Assembly: GCA_002254765.1 (NCBI GenBank)
Contig: NJDV01000066.1
Location: 1-11,219, forward strand
Length of the DNA: 11,219 nt
DNA from: Thermoplasmatales archaeon ex4484_36
Lineage (GTDB): Archaea; Thermoplasmatota; Penumbrarchaeia; Penumbrarchaeales; EX4484-36
Direction: 5' to 3'
Made by a program: the position numbers and the translations under genes. Positions 1 through 6,485 of the stretch are shown here, piece by piece. Below the pieces are notes generated by a model. It was not told the origin of the DNA. It saw nothing but the letters and a program-made list of their open reading frames with translations, and searched no databases. The number at the start of each line of letters is the position of its first letter. Positions within the stretch are counted from its first letter, which is position 1.

Positions 1-306
1 AGGCAGTGGGAGGGGATGAGAGACTTAGGGTTTGTGGAAGGGTCGGAGCGGGACGGCAGGATAGCGGAGGGCTACTCGCAGAACGTCTCCCTCTACTCCC
101 TTGACGCTGGGGTGCCGGAGTACGGCAAGGTTTATGAGATTTATATACCGCCCCCGGGGGAGGTAGGGGTTCCAATGACCGTGATACTTATCAAGGCTGG
201 AGGGGAGGTTATGTGGTACTCCCGGGTGGGATACTGGGAGCCAGAGGACCTTGTTCTAACCATTGAGGAGATTCTCACCGGAGAGGAGGGGGGGCAAAAC
301 GGTTAA
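1..306 (+). CDS. C-terminal part of a protein with a thioredoxin-like tail (5' end outside window)
   Basis: The reading frame is open from base 1, so this is probably the end of a longer gene, although an ATG lies at 16. About 100 residues are visible. The last half follows the pattern of the thioredoxin-fold C-terminus: a possible cis-proline strand (VGVPMTVILIK), a turn with GGEV, a strand ending in a glycine (SRVGYW), and a final amphipathic helix (EPEDLVLTIEEIL). This resembles the ends of TlpA/ResA-like and peroxiredoxin-like proteins. The CxxC active site, if there is one, would lie upstream of the window, so no redox role can be confirmed. The ATG at 16 has a GGAGG only about two bases before it, which is too close to be a convincing ribosome site. 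The fold is an inference from the pattern, and the function is unknown. Confidence 0.5.
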   Translation, partial: RQWEGMRDLGFVEGSERDGRIAEGYSQNVSLYSLDAGVPEYGKVYEIYIPPPGEVGVPMTVILIKAGGEVMWYSRVGYWEPEDLVLTIEEILTGEEGGQNG

Positions 307-346
307 ATGCTGCTCTTCACTTAACCGGAGTGCCCTCAGGTGATGA
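300..346 (+). promoter_or_regulatory. Possible TATA box and Shine-Dalgarno before the phosphohexomutase
   Basis: An AT-rich GGTTAAATG at 301-309 overlaps the stop of the preceding gene and could be a weak TATA box. AGGTGAT at 339-345 matches the anti-Shine-Dalgarno end of 16S rRNA and lies about six bases before the ATG at 351. That spacing favours 351 over the in-frame GTG at 330, which has no comparable site. Confidence 0.35.
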
Positions 347-350
347 TGCG

Positions 351-1727
351 ATGAAGAAGATATTCAGGGCTTACGACATAAGGGGCGTTTACGGCTCTGA
401 CCTCACTGCAGAGCTCATGATGAGGATCGGGCAGGCCATCGGCACTTACGTGAAGAGAGAGATGGGCGGGAGCCGCATCTCAGTGGGGGCAGATATAAGG
501 ACCACCTCCGAGCTTCTCAAGAGAGCCCTTGAGGTGGGTCTTCTCTCTACAGGGGTCTCCGTGGTCAGCCAGGGGATAACATCCTTCGGTGTAGCCCTCT
601 TCGGTGGATGGAAGTCCAGGAGCACCCTCTCCTGCTACATAACCGCATCACACCTTCCGCCAGAGTGGAATGGTCTGAAACTCTACTATGAGGACGGCGT
701 AGGCTTTCCCACGGAGGGGATAATGACCATAAGGGATATGGTGCTTGAGGGGGCGGATTTTGAGCACGTTACCTGGATGGACGTGAAACCCGTGGAGGAG
801 AGGCACTTTCTCAATCTCTATACGGACTTCTTTAGAGACTCCTTCCAGCTTGATGGGGATGTGTCCGCAGCGGTTGACTGCGGCTCGGGTGCGACTTCCC
901 TTTCAGCCCCCAAGGTTCTATCCACCATCGGGGTGAAGCTCAGAAAAATCCACTGCGAGGTTGACCCCTTCTTCTCTCAGAGGCCCTCCGAGCCCTCCCC
1001 GGAGGTTCTCGGAAACCTCCGTTCTACTGTGCTGAAGGACAGCCTCGATTTTGGAGTGGCCTTTGATGGGGATGGCGACAGGGCGGTGGTTGTGGATGAC
1101 GAGGGTGCCTTCCTCTCCACGGACACCCTCGCTATAATATTGGCAAGGGACCTCCTCGAAGAGCACGGCAGGGGAATCATTCTAGCTAATGTTGAGTCCT
1201 CAAGGGCTATAGAGGACGTCTTGGAGCCCTTAGGGGCGAAGGTGATCAGGATACCGGTGGGCCACACTTACCTCACACAGAAGGCCAAGGAGCTTGGAGC
1301 AATATTTGGGGTGGAGAAGAGCGGGCATATGATCATGCCCCAGTACTTCCTCTTTGACGACGCCATGGTGATACCTGCAAGGCTGGCCCAGCTTCTTTCA
1401 AGAGGCGAGGAGAAGCTCTCCCAGCTCTCCCGGGAGATTCCCCAGTATCCCTTCAGAAGTATTGCAGTTAACTGCCCGGATGAAATCAAATTCCAGGTGA
1501 TAGAGAGGCTCAAAGAGAAGTACCTGGGTAAGTATGAGAGGGTGAATACAATGGACGGGGTAAGGGTGGACCTGGAAGAGGGGTGGGTGCTTATAAGGGC
1601 CTCCAACACCTCCCCTATAATAAGGCTAAGCGCTGAGGCCAGAAAGCAGCACGTTCTGAAGAAGCTCGTTAAGAACTTCCACGAGGACCTTCTGAAAGCC
1701 ATAAAGAAGGAGAATGACGGCGGTTGA
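351..1727 (+). CDS. Phosphohexomutase (phosphomannomutase / phosphoglucosamine mutase family)
   Basis: A cytoplasmic enzyme of the alpha-D-phosphohexomutase superfamily (ManB/GlmM type), which moves phosphate between C6 and C1 of a hexose phosphate to feed sugar-nucleotide synthesis. About 458 residues, a normal length. The signature motifs are in order: N-terminal FRAYDIRG; the active-site serine loop TASHLPP with Ser100 as the phospho-acceptor; the metal loop DGDGDR at 239-244; the sugar-specificity loop VEKSGH at about 321-326; and the phosphate-binding loop RASNTSP at 416-422. The ATG at 351 is chosen because AGGTGAT sits six bases upstream. The gene ends one base short of the convergent ligase gene. 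The sequence alone does not say whether the substrate is mannose, glucose or glucosamine phosphate. GlmM usually has GGEQSGH at the sugar loop, so mannose or glucose phosphate is slightly favoured. Confidence 0.9.
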   Translation: MKKIFRAYDIRGVYGSDLTAELMMRIGQAIGTYVKREMGGSRISVGADIRTTSELLKRALEVGLLSTGVSVVSQGITSFGVALFGGWKSRSTLSCYITASHLPPEWNGLKLYYEDGVGFPTEGIMTIRDMVLEGADFEHVTWMDVKPVEERHFLNLYTDFFRDSFQLDGDVSAAVDCGSGATSLSAPKVLSTIGVKLRKIHCEVDPFFSQRPSEPSPEVLGNLRSTVLKDSLDFGVAFDGDGDRAVVVDDEGAFLSTDTLAIILARDLLEEHGRGIILANVESSRAIEDVLEPLGAKVIRIPVGHTYLTQKAKELGAIFGVEKSGHMIMPQYFLFDDAMVIPARLAQLLSRGEEKLSQLSREIPQYPFRSIAVNCPDEIKFQVIERLKEKYLGKYERVNTMDGVRVDLEEGWVLIRASNTSPIIRLSAEARKQHVLKKLVKNFHEDLLKAIKKENDGG

Positions 1728-1728
1728 A

Positions 1729-2616
1729 CTACACCACCCGCTTCTGCTGGCTCCTGTACATCTCAATGAGCTCCTCCACCGTTGTGGCATCCTCCGGTCT
1801 TTTGTCATCCCTGTACCTGCCCGTGAACCGGGGGAAGCGCAGGGCTAATCCAGCTTCCTCTTTGAGCACCCCAAAGGCGGCGCTGTGAACGGGAGAAAAA
1901 GTAATCTCCGCTCCTATAACCTCCATTACCACTGCCGGGGTGAAATGGATGTCGGGCTCGATCTTGCTCTGCACCCTTGGGTGCCTCCTTTGGAGGCGGT
2001 AGGGTTCAAATATATTCGGGAGCCTTTCAAGCTCCTCGTCGGAGAACCCCGTTCCAAGCTTGCACACCGTTTCAAAGCGGTCCTCTTTCGGGTTGTAGCA
2101 GGCCATGAGGAGGGCTCCGTAAGTGCCCCCTCTCCTCCCCTTTCCCCAGAAGGCCCCCACTGCAACGAGGTCTAGACTGTCCGTCAATTCACTTTTGTAC
2201 TCCTTCTTGTATTTTATCCAGAGCCATCCTCTACCTCCTGCGTTGTAGACGGACTTCTCGGTTATGTTTTTAGCCATTATTCCTTCGCATCCCTCCGAGA
2301 GGGCACGGGTGAAGAACCTCTCAGCTTCTCTTCTGTCAGAGGTCACGATCTGCCTGCTCAGGGCAATTCTCCTCTCCTCATCCCAATCCTCGTTGATCTG
2401 GGGAAAGAGTTCTTTGATGGCCTCCCTTCTCTCCAGAAGTGGCTTTGAGGTCATGTCTCTGGAGTTTGCGTAGAGGCAGTCGAAGAGGAAGACCACTACT
2501 GGGAACTCCTCCACCGCCTCCTCTATGCCGTACTTTCTCCCCCTTCTTCGGGACACCACCTGGAAGGGAAGCATCTCCCCTGTGTTCAGGTCTACAGGTA
2601 CGCACTCCCCTTCCAC
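1729..2616 (-). CDS. lig: ATP-dependent DNA ligase, C-terminal fragment (frame-disrupted gene)
   Basis: This is the rear part of an archaeal/eukaryotic-type replicative DNA ligase, which seals nicks through a ligase-AMP intermediate. The frame opens with IVEGECVPVD, the acidic block that follows the nucleotide-binding core, then the phenylalanine motif FLFDCLY (fragment residues 43-49), motif IV EGIMAKN (111-117), motif V WLWIKYKKEY (131-140), and an OB-fold domain ending in ALRFPRFTGRYRDDK. The GTG at 2616 is only the first start-like codon after the frame break and is probably not a real start: a TAG lies four codons upstream in this frame. The gene continues in another frame as the N-terminal fragment. 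Motif I (KxDG, the adenylated lysine) is in neither fragment. As sequenced, no active ligase could be made. It ends one base from the convergent phosphohexomutase gene. Confidence 0.85.
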   Translation of the reverse strand: MEGECVPVDLNTGEMLPFQVVSRRRGRKYGIEEAVEEFPVVVFLFDCLYANSRDMTSKPLLERREAIKELFPQINEDWDEERRIALSRQIVTSDRREAERFFTRALSEGCEGIMAKNITEKSVYNAGGRGWLWIKYKKEYKSELTDSLDLVAVGAFWGKGRRGGTYGALLMACYNPKEDRFETVCKLGTGFSDEELERLPNIFEPYRLQRRHPRVQSKIEPDIHFTPAVVMEVIGAEITFSPVHSAAFGVLKEEAGLALRFPRFTGRYRDDKRPEDATTVEELIEMYRSQQKRVV

Positions 2617-3289
2617 TATGCCGTTCTACCTCAAGCCCCCCCTCCACCAGCCTCCTTGCGATCTCCCCCAAGTCCGGATAGATGTTGTAAGCTCTCTCGA
2701 TCCTCTGTCTGTTCTCCTCCACCCTCTTTTTGACCTCAACGGCCTTCTCGTATATCCTCTGCAGTGCAGGGCTTCTCTCCTTGCGAAGCCCCTCTATGAG
2801 GGCGTATAGGGGGGCGGAGGTCCTCGCTTTGAGGGACTCCACAAATCCATCGCTTCTGAGAGCCTCCGGAAGGACCTCGAAGCTCTCTTTGCACATATTC
2901 ATAAGGTCCTCAAAGCCCTTTTCAAATCTGTAGGAGAGGGCGTCCAGTATTGTCATGTCCGCAATACCCAGTCTCAGCCTCCCGGATACCGTTCTTATGA
3001 TGTAGCGTGCCTCTAAGGGGACTGCGCTGTTCAAAAGCTCTGCGATGAGCTTGATCTTGAACTCTTGAGACCTCTCCCCCTCCTTCCCGGCGATCTTCAG
3101 GAAGTTTCCGTAGACTTTCTTCACCGTGAGAGGTTGGCTGAAGAGGCTCCTCTGCCGCCTCTCTTTGCACATCATCTCAGCGGTCCTTCCCAGGTTGTTT
3201 AAAAGCTCAACGACGATATCGAGCAGTTCCAGGCGCTTTTGGGTCTCCTCCGCTCTGCTGTAGGCTTCAGCAAGAACACGATATAACAT
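2378..3289 (-). CDS. lig: ATP-dependent DNA ligase, N-terminal DNA-binding fragment (frame-disrupted gene)
   Basis: This is the front of the same ligase. Only about residues 1-222 (bases 3289 to about 2625) are ligase; the remainder is out-of-frame read-through over the C-terminal fragment. Recognisable blocks of the N-terminal DNA-binding domain are the start MLYRVLAEAYSRAEETQKRL, SLFSQPLTVKKVY, AELLNSAVPLEARYIIRTV, GRLRLGIADMTILDAL, and ERAYNIYPDLGEIARRL. Between LLNNLG (residues 29-34) and RTAEMM the usual stretch of roughly 55-60 residues (the GLYP...GIGEK...GDLG region of the family) is absent, in frame. Between DALSYRF and ERAYN there are about 75 extra charged, probably helical residues relative to Pyrococcus-type ligases. 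The start at 3289 fits a leaderless transcript from the TATA box at 3313-3326. Confidence 0.85.
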   Translation of the reverse strand: MLYRVLAEAYSRAEETQKRLELLDIVVELLNNLGRTAEMMCKERRQRSLFSQPLTVKKVYGNFLKIAGKEGERSQEFKIKLIAELLNSAVPLEARYIIRTVSGRLRLGIADMTILDALSYRFEKGFEDLMNMCKESFEVLPEALRSDGFVESLKARTSAPLYALIEGLRKERSPALQRIYEKAVEVKKRVEENRQRIERAYNIYPDLGEIARRLVEGGLEVERHSGRGVRTCRPEHRGDASLPGGVPKKGEKVRHRGGGGGVPSSGLPLRLPLRKLQRHDLKATSGEKGGHQRTLSPDQRGLG

Positions 3290-3310
3290 CAGGTGTTAAG
3301 AGGGGAGGTG

Positions 3311-3326
3311 GGATTTAAATATTTAC
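3311..3326 (-). promoter_or_regulatory. TATA-like box for the DNA ligase gene
   Basis: On the minus strand the sequence reads GTAAATATTTAAATCC, a strong archaeal TATA-like element in an otherwise GC-rich stretch. Its centre is about 26-28 bases before the ligase ATG at 3289, so transcription would begin at or next to the start codon (leaderless). It sits directly after the stop codon of the CBS gene on the same strand, so the ligase probably has its own promoter. Confidence 0.6.
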
Positions 3327-4169
3327 TCATGGGGGGACCAGCGACCTTACTACCCTTATGTCGTAGAGTATAGAGAGGAGCTCGTCATGGACGTCAACCA
3401 CCGGGAGCTGATCAAAGTCTCTTTTAAGCATGATCTCTGCGGCCTCCCATAAGGGCTTCTTCCTGAAGACCGTAACCACATCCTTGTTCATGAACTTCTC
3501 CACAGGCTCTTTGGGAAGGTGGACCTTTGCCTCCTGGAAGTAGAGGTTCATGACGTTCCGCAGCCCCTCCCAGCTCCACTCGTCCTCGTCCTCGCTTATA
3601 CCAAGCTTCGTTAGGGAGATGCTCTCCCGGAGATATTCTATGTTGAAGAGGTCTCTGTCGGTGATCATACCGCAGATCTCACCATGTTCATCCAGAACCG
3701 GCATGGCGAAGACCCCCGAGAGGTTGATCATCTTTGCCGCCACATTAGCAGGGGTGAGCTTGAATATGGTGAAACACTGCTGCTCCATGTACCTCTCGAC
3801 GGGCTCGTCAATCTTTCTTTTCACAACAACTTTTAGGAAGTCGGTGGGAGTGAGTATTCCCACAAGCTTTCCGTTTTTCACCACAGGAAGTCTTCTCGCG
3901 TTGTTCTCCACCATGATCTTGGCTGCCCTCTCAACAGCGGTGCTGGGCGAGACTTTCGGGGGATCCCACCTCATCACAATGGCCACTTGCTCCTCTTGGG
4001 GGTGGGAGAAGAAATCCTTTCTGGTTACGATGCCAAGAACTCTACCCTCCTCATCCACCACGGGCAGGCCCGTCTTTTTATACTTCACCATAAGGCGAAG
4101 GACGTCAGCTCTGGTGGTGGGAAGAGTGGCTGCTATGACGTTCTTTGTCATTATACTGGAGACGTTCAT
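3327..4169 (-). CDS. Four-CBS-domain protein
   Basis: A soluble protein of 280 residues made almost entirely of four CBS modules. CBS pairs (Bateman modules) bind adenosine nucleotides such as AMP, ATP or S-adenosylmethionine and act as regulatory sensors. Each repeat has the expected opening and close: MTKNVIAATLPTTRADVLRL to GIVTRKDFF (about 7-54); MRWDPPKVSPSTAVERAAKI to GILTPTDFL (about 66-112); MEQQCFTIFKLTPANVAAKM to GMITDRDLF (about 127-175); and MNKDVVTVFRKKPLWEAAEI to SILYDIRVV (about 227-275). The S/T-x-x-D nucleotide-binding signature is clear in repeats 1-3 (TRKD, TPTD, TDRD) and degraded in repeat 4 (YDIR). An acidic linker with SEDEDEW separates repeats 3 and 4. There is no effector domain, so it probably acts on a partner protein. 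The target is unknown. Confidence 0.88.
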   Translation of the reverse strand: MNVSSIMTKNVIAATLPTTRADVLRLMVKYKKTGLPVVDEEGRVLGIVTRKDFFSHPQEEQVAIVMRWDPPKVSPSTAVERAAKIMVENNARRLPVVKNGKLVGILTPTDFLKVVVKRKIDEPVERYMEQQCFTIFKLTPANVAAKMINLSGVFAMPVLDEHGEICGMITDRDLFNIEYLRESISLTKLGISEDEDEWSWEGLRNVMNLYFQEAKVHLPKEPVEKFMNKDVVTVFRKKPLWEAAEIMLKRDFDQLPVVDVHDELLSILYDIRVVRSLVPP

Positions 4170-4215
4170 GGCGAACCCTCTGGTGGAAGGGAGCTTGACC
4201 CTAAACAGCAGTTCC

Positions 4216-4225
4216 GATTTAAATC
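4216..4225 (-). promoter_or_regulatory. TATA-like box for the CBS-domain gene
   Basis: The palindrome GATTTAAATC is preceded on the minus strand by the purine-rich GGAAAA, which could be a BRE. Its centre is about 51 bases before the ATG at 4169, giving a predicted leader of about 25 bases. No clear Shine-Dalgarno sequence is seen before the start. Confidence 0.5.
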
Positions 4226-4283
4226 TTTTCCTTCTAGAACACCCTTTTGAAATCAGACAGGGTCCTTTTTCACTTGGTCGTTA

Positions 4284-4294
4284 GGTTTATTATC
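4284..4294 (+). promoter_or_regulatory. Possible TATA box for aRF1
   Basis: GGTTTATTATC at 4284-4294 is the most AT-rich TATA-like element before the release factor gene, in the region divergent from the CBS gene. It predicts a start of transcription near 4315, about 25-50 bases before the two candidate ATG codons (4342 and 4366). Confidence 0.4.
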
Positions 4295-4341
4295 ATCCTT
4301 CTGTATGGCCCGCCCCAGCAAAACGTGGACGGTGCAGTCCC

Positions 4342-5367
4342 ATGCATGGCACTGAGCTCGAAGAGATGTCAAGGAAGGAGAGATACCTCTTCAAGAAGAA
4401 ACTGGATGAGCTCAAAAGGTATCGTGGGAGGGGAACGGAGCTCATATCTCTTTACATCCCTCCAACCAAGCAAATCTCAGATGTGGCCAACTATCTTAGA
4501 GACGAGTACTCCCAGTCCATGAATATAAAGTCCAAGAGCACAAGGAAGAATGTCACCTCCGCCATAGAGTCTATATTGTCCAGGCTGAGAACAATGAAGA
4601 GGGTTCCGGAGAAGGGAATAGTCTTCTTCGTGGGACATGTACCCAAGGGGGCAGACCAGACCACCATGGTGGTGAACATAATCGAGCCCATAAAGCCCAT
4701 ATCTATATTCCTCTACAGGTGCGATTCAGAGTTCTTCCTTGACCCGCTTTATGAGATGGTAAGGGAGGAGAGGGTGTACGGCCTCCTTACAATAGACCGC
4801 TCGGAGGCTACCATTGGCATACTCCACGGCAACCGGATAGAGGTGGTGGATAACATTCAGTCCCTTGTGCCCAGGAAGCACGGCAGGGGTGGGCAGTCGG
4901 CAAGGAGATTCGAGAGGCTCATCGAGCAGGCAGCACATGAGTTCTTCGTCAAAGTGGGAGAGAGGGCCTCCAACACATTTCTCTCACTGGATAACCTGGA
5001 AGGGATACTTATCGGAGGCCCCGGGGCTACAAAAGAGTATTTCGCGGAGAAGAACTACCTCCATCACGAGCTCAAAAAGAAGATTATCGGCCTGGTGGAC
5101 ACGGGATATACCGATGAATACGGTTTAAGGGAGCTTGTGGAGAAGGGTCAGGAGTTCCTTAAAGGCGCCGAGCTCCTCAAAGAAAAGCAGCTTATGGAGC
5201 GCTTTCTCAAAGAGGTCAAGAAGGAGGATGGGGGTCTTTACGTTTACGGAGAAAAGGAGGTCCTCATTCAAAGGATTATGTGGAGGTCCTCTCGGAGAAG
5301 TGCGAGGAGTTCGGCACAAAGCTTGAACTCATCTCTGATAACTTCCAGGAGGGGGAGATCCTCCTGA
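4342..5367 (+). CDS. prf1: Peptide chain release factor aRF1 (C-terminal domain truncated by internal deletion and frame break)
   Basis: Archaeal class-I release factor (eRF1 family), which reads all three stop codons in the ribosomal A site and triggers peptide release. All catalytic and decoding motifs are present: NIKS at 61-64 and YRCDSEF at 125-131 for stop-codon recognition, and GGQ at 183-185 inside [15 protein letters not shown] for peptidyl-tRNA hydrolysis. Residues 1 to about 309 match the family. After YGEKEVLIQ the frame goes wrong, giving an arginine- and serine-rich nonsense tail to 5367. The genuine C-terminal end of the protein is present in another frame (5271-5411). About 70-80 residues of domain 3 are missing between the two, and family members are usually near 410-420 residues. 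The ATG at 4366 is an alternative start that fits the family's usual N-terminus ([13 protein letters not shown]). aRF1 is normally single-copy and essential, so a sequence artefact is likely. Confidence 0.9.
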   Translation: MHGTELEEMSRKERYLFKKKLDELKRYRGRGTELISLYIPPTKQISDVANYLRDEYSQSMNIKSKSTRKNVTSAIESILSRLRTMKRVPEKGIVFFVGHVPKGADQTTMVVNIIEPIKPISIFLYRCDSEFFLDPLYEMVREERVYGLLTIDRSEATIGILHGNRIEVVDNIQSLVPRKHGRGGQSARRFERLIEQAAHEFFVKVGERASNTFLSLDNLEGILIGGPGATKEYFAEKNYLHHELKKKIIGLVDTGYTDEYGLRELVEKGQEFLKGAELLKEKQLMERFLKEVKKEDGGLYVYGEKEVLIQRIMWRSSRRSARSSAQSLNSSLITSRRGRSS

Positions 5368-5411
5368 AGGCCTTTGGGGGGATCGCTGGAATTCTCCGTT
5401 ACAGGAGATGA
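5271..5411 (+). pseudogene. prf1: aRF1 C-terminal end, out of frame with the main body
   Basis: This frame encodes [20 protein letters not shown] followed by a segment ending [16 protein letters not shown] and TGA. That is the canonical end of archaeal aRF1 (compare the family's AFGGIAAILRY). It has no start of its own and is read only if the frame break near 5265-5271 is repaired. It shows that the 3' end of the gene is conserved and that only an internal block of domain 3 is missing. Its TGA is immediately adjacent to the end of the convergent gene at 5412. Confidence 0.8.
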
Positions 5412-5768
5412 TCACTCCTCTCCCAGCCGGTATATCCTTATACCCCCGCCCATGCTATCCTTTAAGGGAGCTGCCCCCTCCCCCCTTCTCACGCTCTCCT
5501 CCAGGAGCTTGAGAAGCTTCTCATCGTAGGAGTTCCTCATCATCTCGTCCCTCCTCCTCTCCTCCACCCACCTCTTTATGCAGCTCCTTATCACCTCGGA
5601 GGCGTTAAAGTTGTTCTCTCTGCAGATCTCAAAGAACTCGTTGGCTACTGGGGCGAAGTCATGAGTGATAATTATGTGCAGAGCGTCCCCGGGGCGGTAG
5701 ATCTTCTTCTCTCCTCTGGGGCTCCTGCCCCTTCGCCGTCCCTTTTCAGTATCCTGCGGGGCCACCAT
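5412..5768 (-). CDS. Small probable ribbon-helix-helix regulator
   Basis: A protein of 118 residues without a recognised gene name. Residues 1-26 are basic and probably disordered (KGRRRGRSPRGEKK). Residues about 29-72 fit a CopG/Arc-type ribbon-helix-helix fold: a strand (ALHIIITHDF), a first helix (APVANEFFEICRENN), and a second helix that begins with the characteristic turn NASEVIR and runs IRSCIKRWVEERRR. Such proteins dimerise through the strand and bind DNA as regulators or antitoxins. The tail (about 80-118) includes another helix and a short GGGIRIYRL end. No toxin-like gene lies beside it. It is divergent from rsmA with a shared TATA region, so it might regulate that promoter or its own. 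The DNA-binding assignment is an inference from the pattern. Confidence 0.55.
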   Translation of the reverse strand: MVAPQDTEKGRRRGRSPRGEKKIYRPGDALHIIITHDFAPVANEFFEICRENNFNASEVIRSCIKRWVEERRRDEMMRNSYDEKLLKLLEESVRRGEGAAPLKDSMGGGIRIYRLGEE

Positions 5769-5802
5769 GGAGAGGCAAATGATTCATCTTTTATGAAGAT
5801 AT

Positions 5803-5816
5803 CCTATTATATATGC
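5803..5816. promoter_or_regulatory. Shared TATA region between the RHH gene and rsmA
   Basis: CCTATTATATATGC is the only strongly AT-rich run between the two divergent starts, which are 67 bases apart (5768 minus, 5836 plus). Its near-symmetric core TATATA could serve either strand. For rsmA it lies about 25 bases before the ATG (leaderless or nearly so); for the RHH gene it lies about 42 bases before the ATG, giving a leader of about 16 bases. Confidence 0.45.
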
Positions 5817-5835
5817 CGACCTTTAGGGGTGATGG

Positions 5836-6485
5836 ATGGCTAAGAAGAGCAGAGCTCCACTAGGCCATTGTGGAGGTGGGCCCTGGAGAGGGGTCGCTGA
5901 CACGCTGGCTCGTGAAGCGGGGGGTGAGGCTGACCGCCATAGAGGTGGACCCCCGCCTGGCTGCTACCATCAGGGAGAGGTTTGCTGGGAAGGTGGAAGT
6001 GAAGGTGGCAGACGTCCTTGATATGGATTTCTGCGAGCCTCCCCTTAACCCTCCAGAGGGAGGTTGTGGAGAAGATCCTCCCCGGGGAGGAGTGGAGGTG
6101 CTTCAGCAGGCTGGGGGTCCATCTCAACATGAGGTTCGAGATAGAACCCCTCCTTGAGATACCGCCGGACGCCTTTCGCCCCAGACCTCAGGTTAGCTCT
6201 GTCTTCGTGCGGTTCACCCCTAGAGAGACGCTACTGGCGGACCCCGGGGACCATGCTCTGTTCGACTCCCTTCTGAGGAGAGTATACGCCAGGAGAAGGA
6301 GGAAGATGAGGAACACCCTCCTCGGCTTTCGATCCCTTTCGAAGGAGGGGCTGGAAAGGGCCCTGGGAGAGCTGTCCTGGACCCTTCAGAAACGTCCAGA
6401 GGAGGTGTCCCTCATGGTCCTTGCGGAGATATCGAAGAGGATATATGACCATTTTGAAGAGCAGAAGATTAAATATAGGATATAA
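5836..6485 (+). pseudogene. rsmA: 16S rRNA dimethyladenosine transferase RsmA/KsgA, broken into three frames by two internal deletions
   Basis: RsmA (Dim1) uses S-adenosylmethionine to dimethylate two adjacent adenines near the 3' end of 16S rRNA. Three collinear pieces are seen. Piece 1 (5836 to about 5865) reads MAKKSRAPLG, ending where the family has GQHFL. Piece 2 (about 5867-6041) reads IVEVGPGEGSLTRWLVKRG, the SAM-binding motif I, then TAIEVDPRLAATI and VKVADVLDMDF. Piece 3 (about 6042-6485) reads LTLQREVVEKIL, then EIPPDAFRPRPQVSSVFVRF and the C-terminal helical domain with RRKMRNTL. Missing are about 25-30 residues between pieces 1 and 2, and about 40 residues between 2 and 3, the latter containing the catalytic N-L/I-P-Y motif. 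The start may be leaderless, from the shared TATA. As sequenced it cannot make active enzyme. Confidence 0.82.

Noticed and set aside
330..350. GTG at 330 as the start of the phosphohexomutase.
   Set aside because: AGGTGAT six bases before ATG 351 and the family's usual start (MKKIFRAYDIRG) favour the later codon.
3550..4284. A 244-codon plus-strand ORF opposite the CBS gene.
   Set aside because: It is a low-complexity, serine- and leucine-rich mirror of a strongly supported four-CBS protein.
4305..4355. A 16-codon upstream ORF ([16 protein letters not shown]) ending in TGA just before the aRF1 ATG at 4366, tempting as stop-codon-based autoregulation like bacterial prfB.
   Set aside because: The likely TATA box at 4284-4294 puts transcription start near 4315, after its ATG. 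There is no ribosome site, and the composition is not protein-like.
5258..5275. Programmed frameshifting in aRF1.
   Set aside because: A one-base slip would restore the end but not the 70-80 residues of conserved domain 3 that are absent, and no slippery heptamer or stem-loop is evident. Missing content points to a deletion.
1729..6485. Introns or inteins as the cause of the broken genes.
   Set aside because: The genes have lost conserved sequence at the junctions; nothing has been inserted. No intein or intron-like motif is seen.
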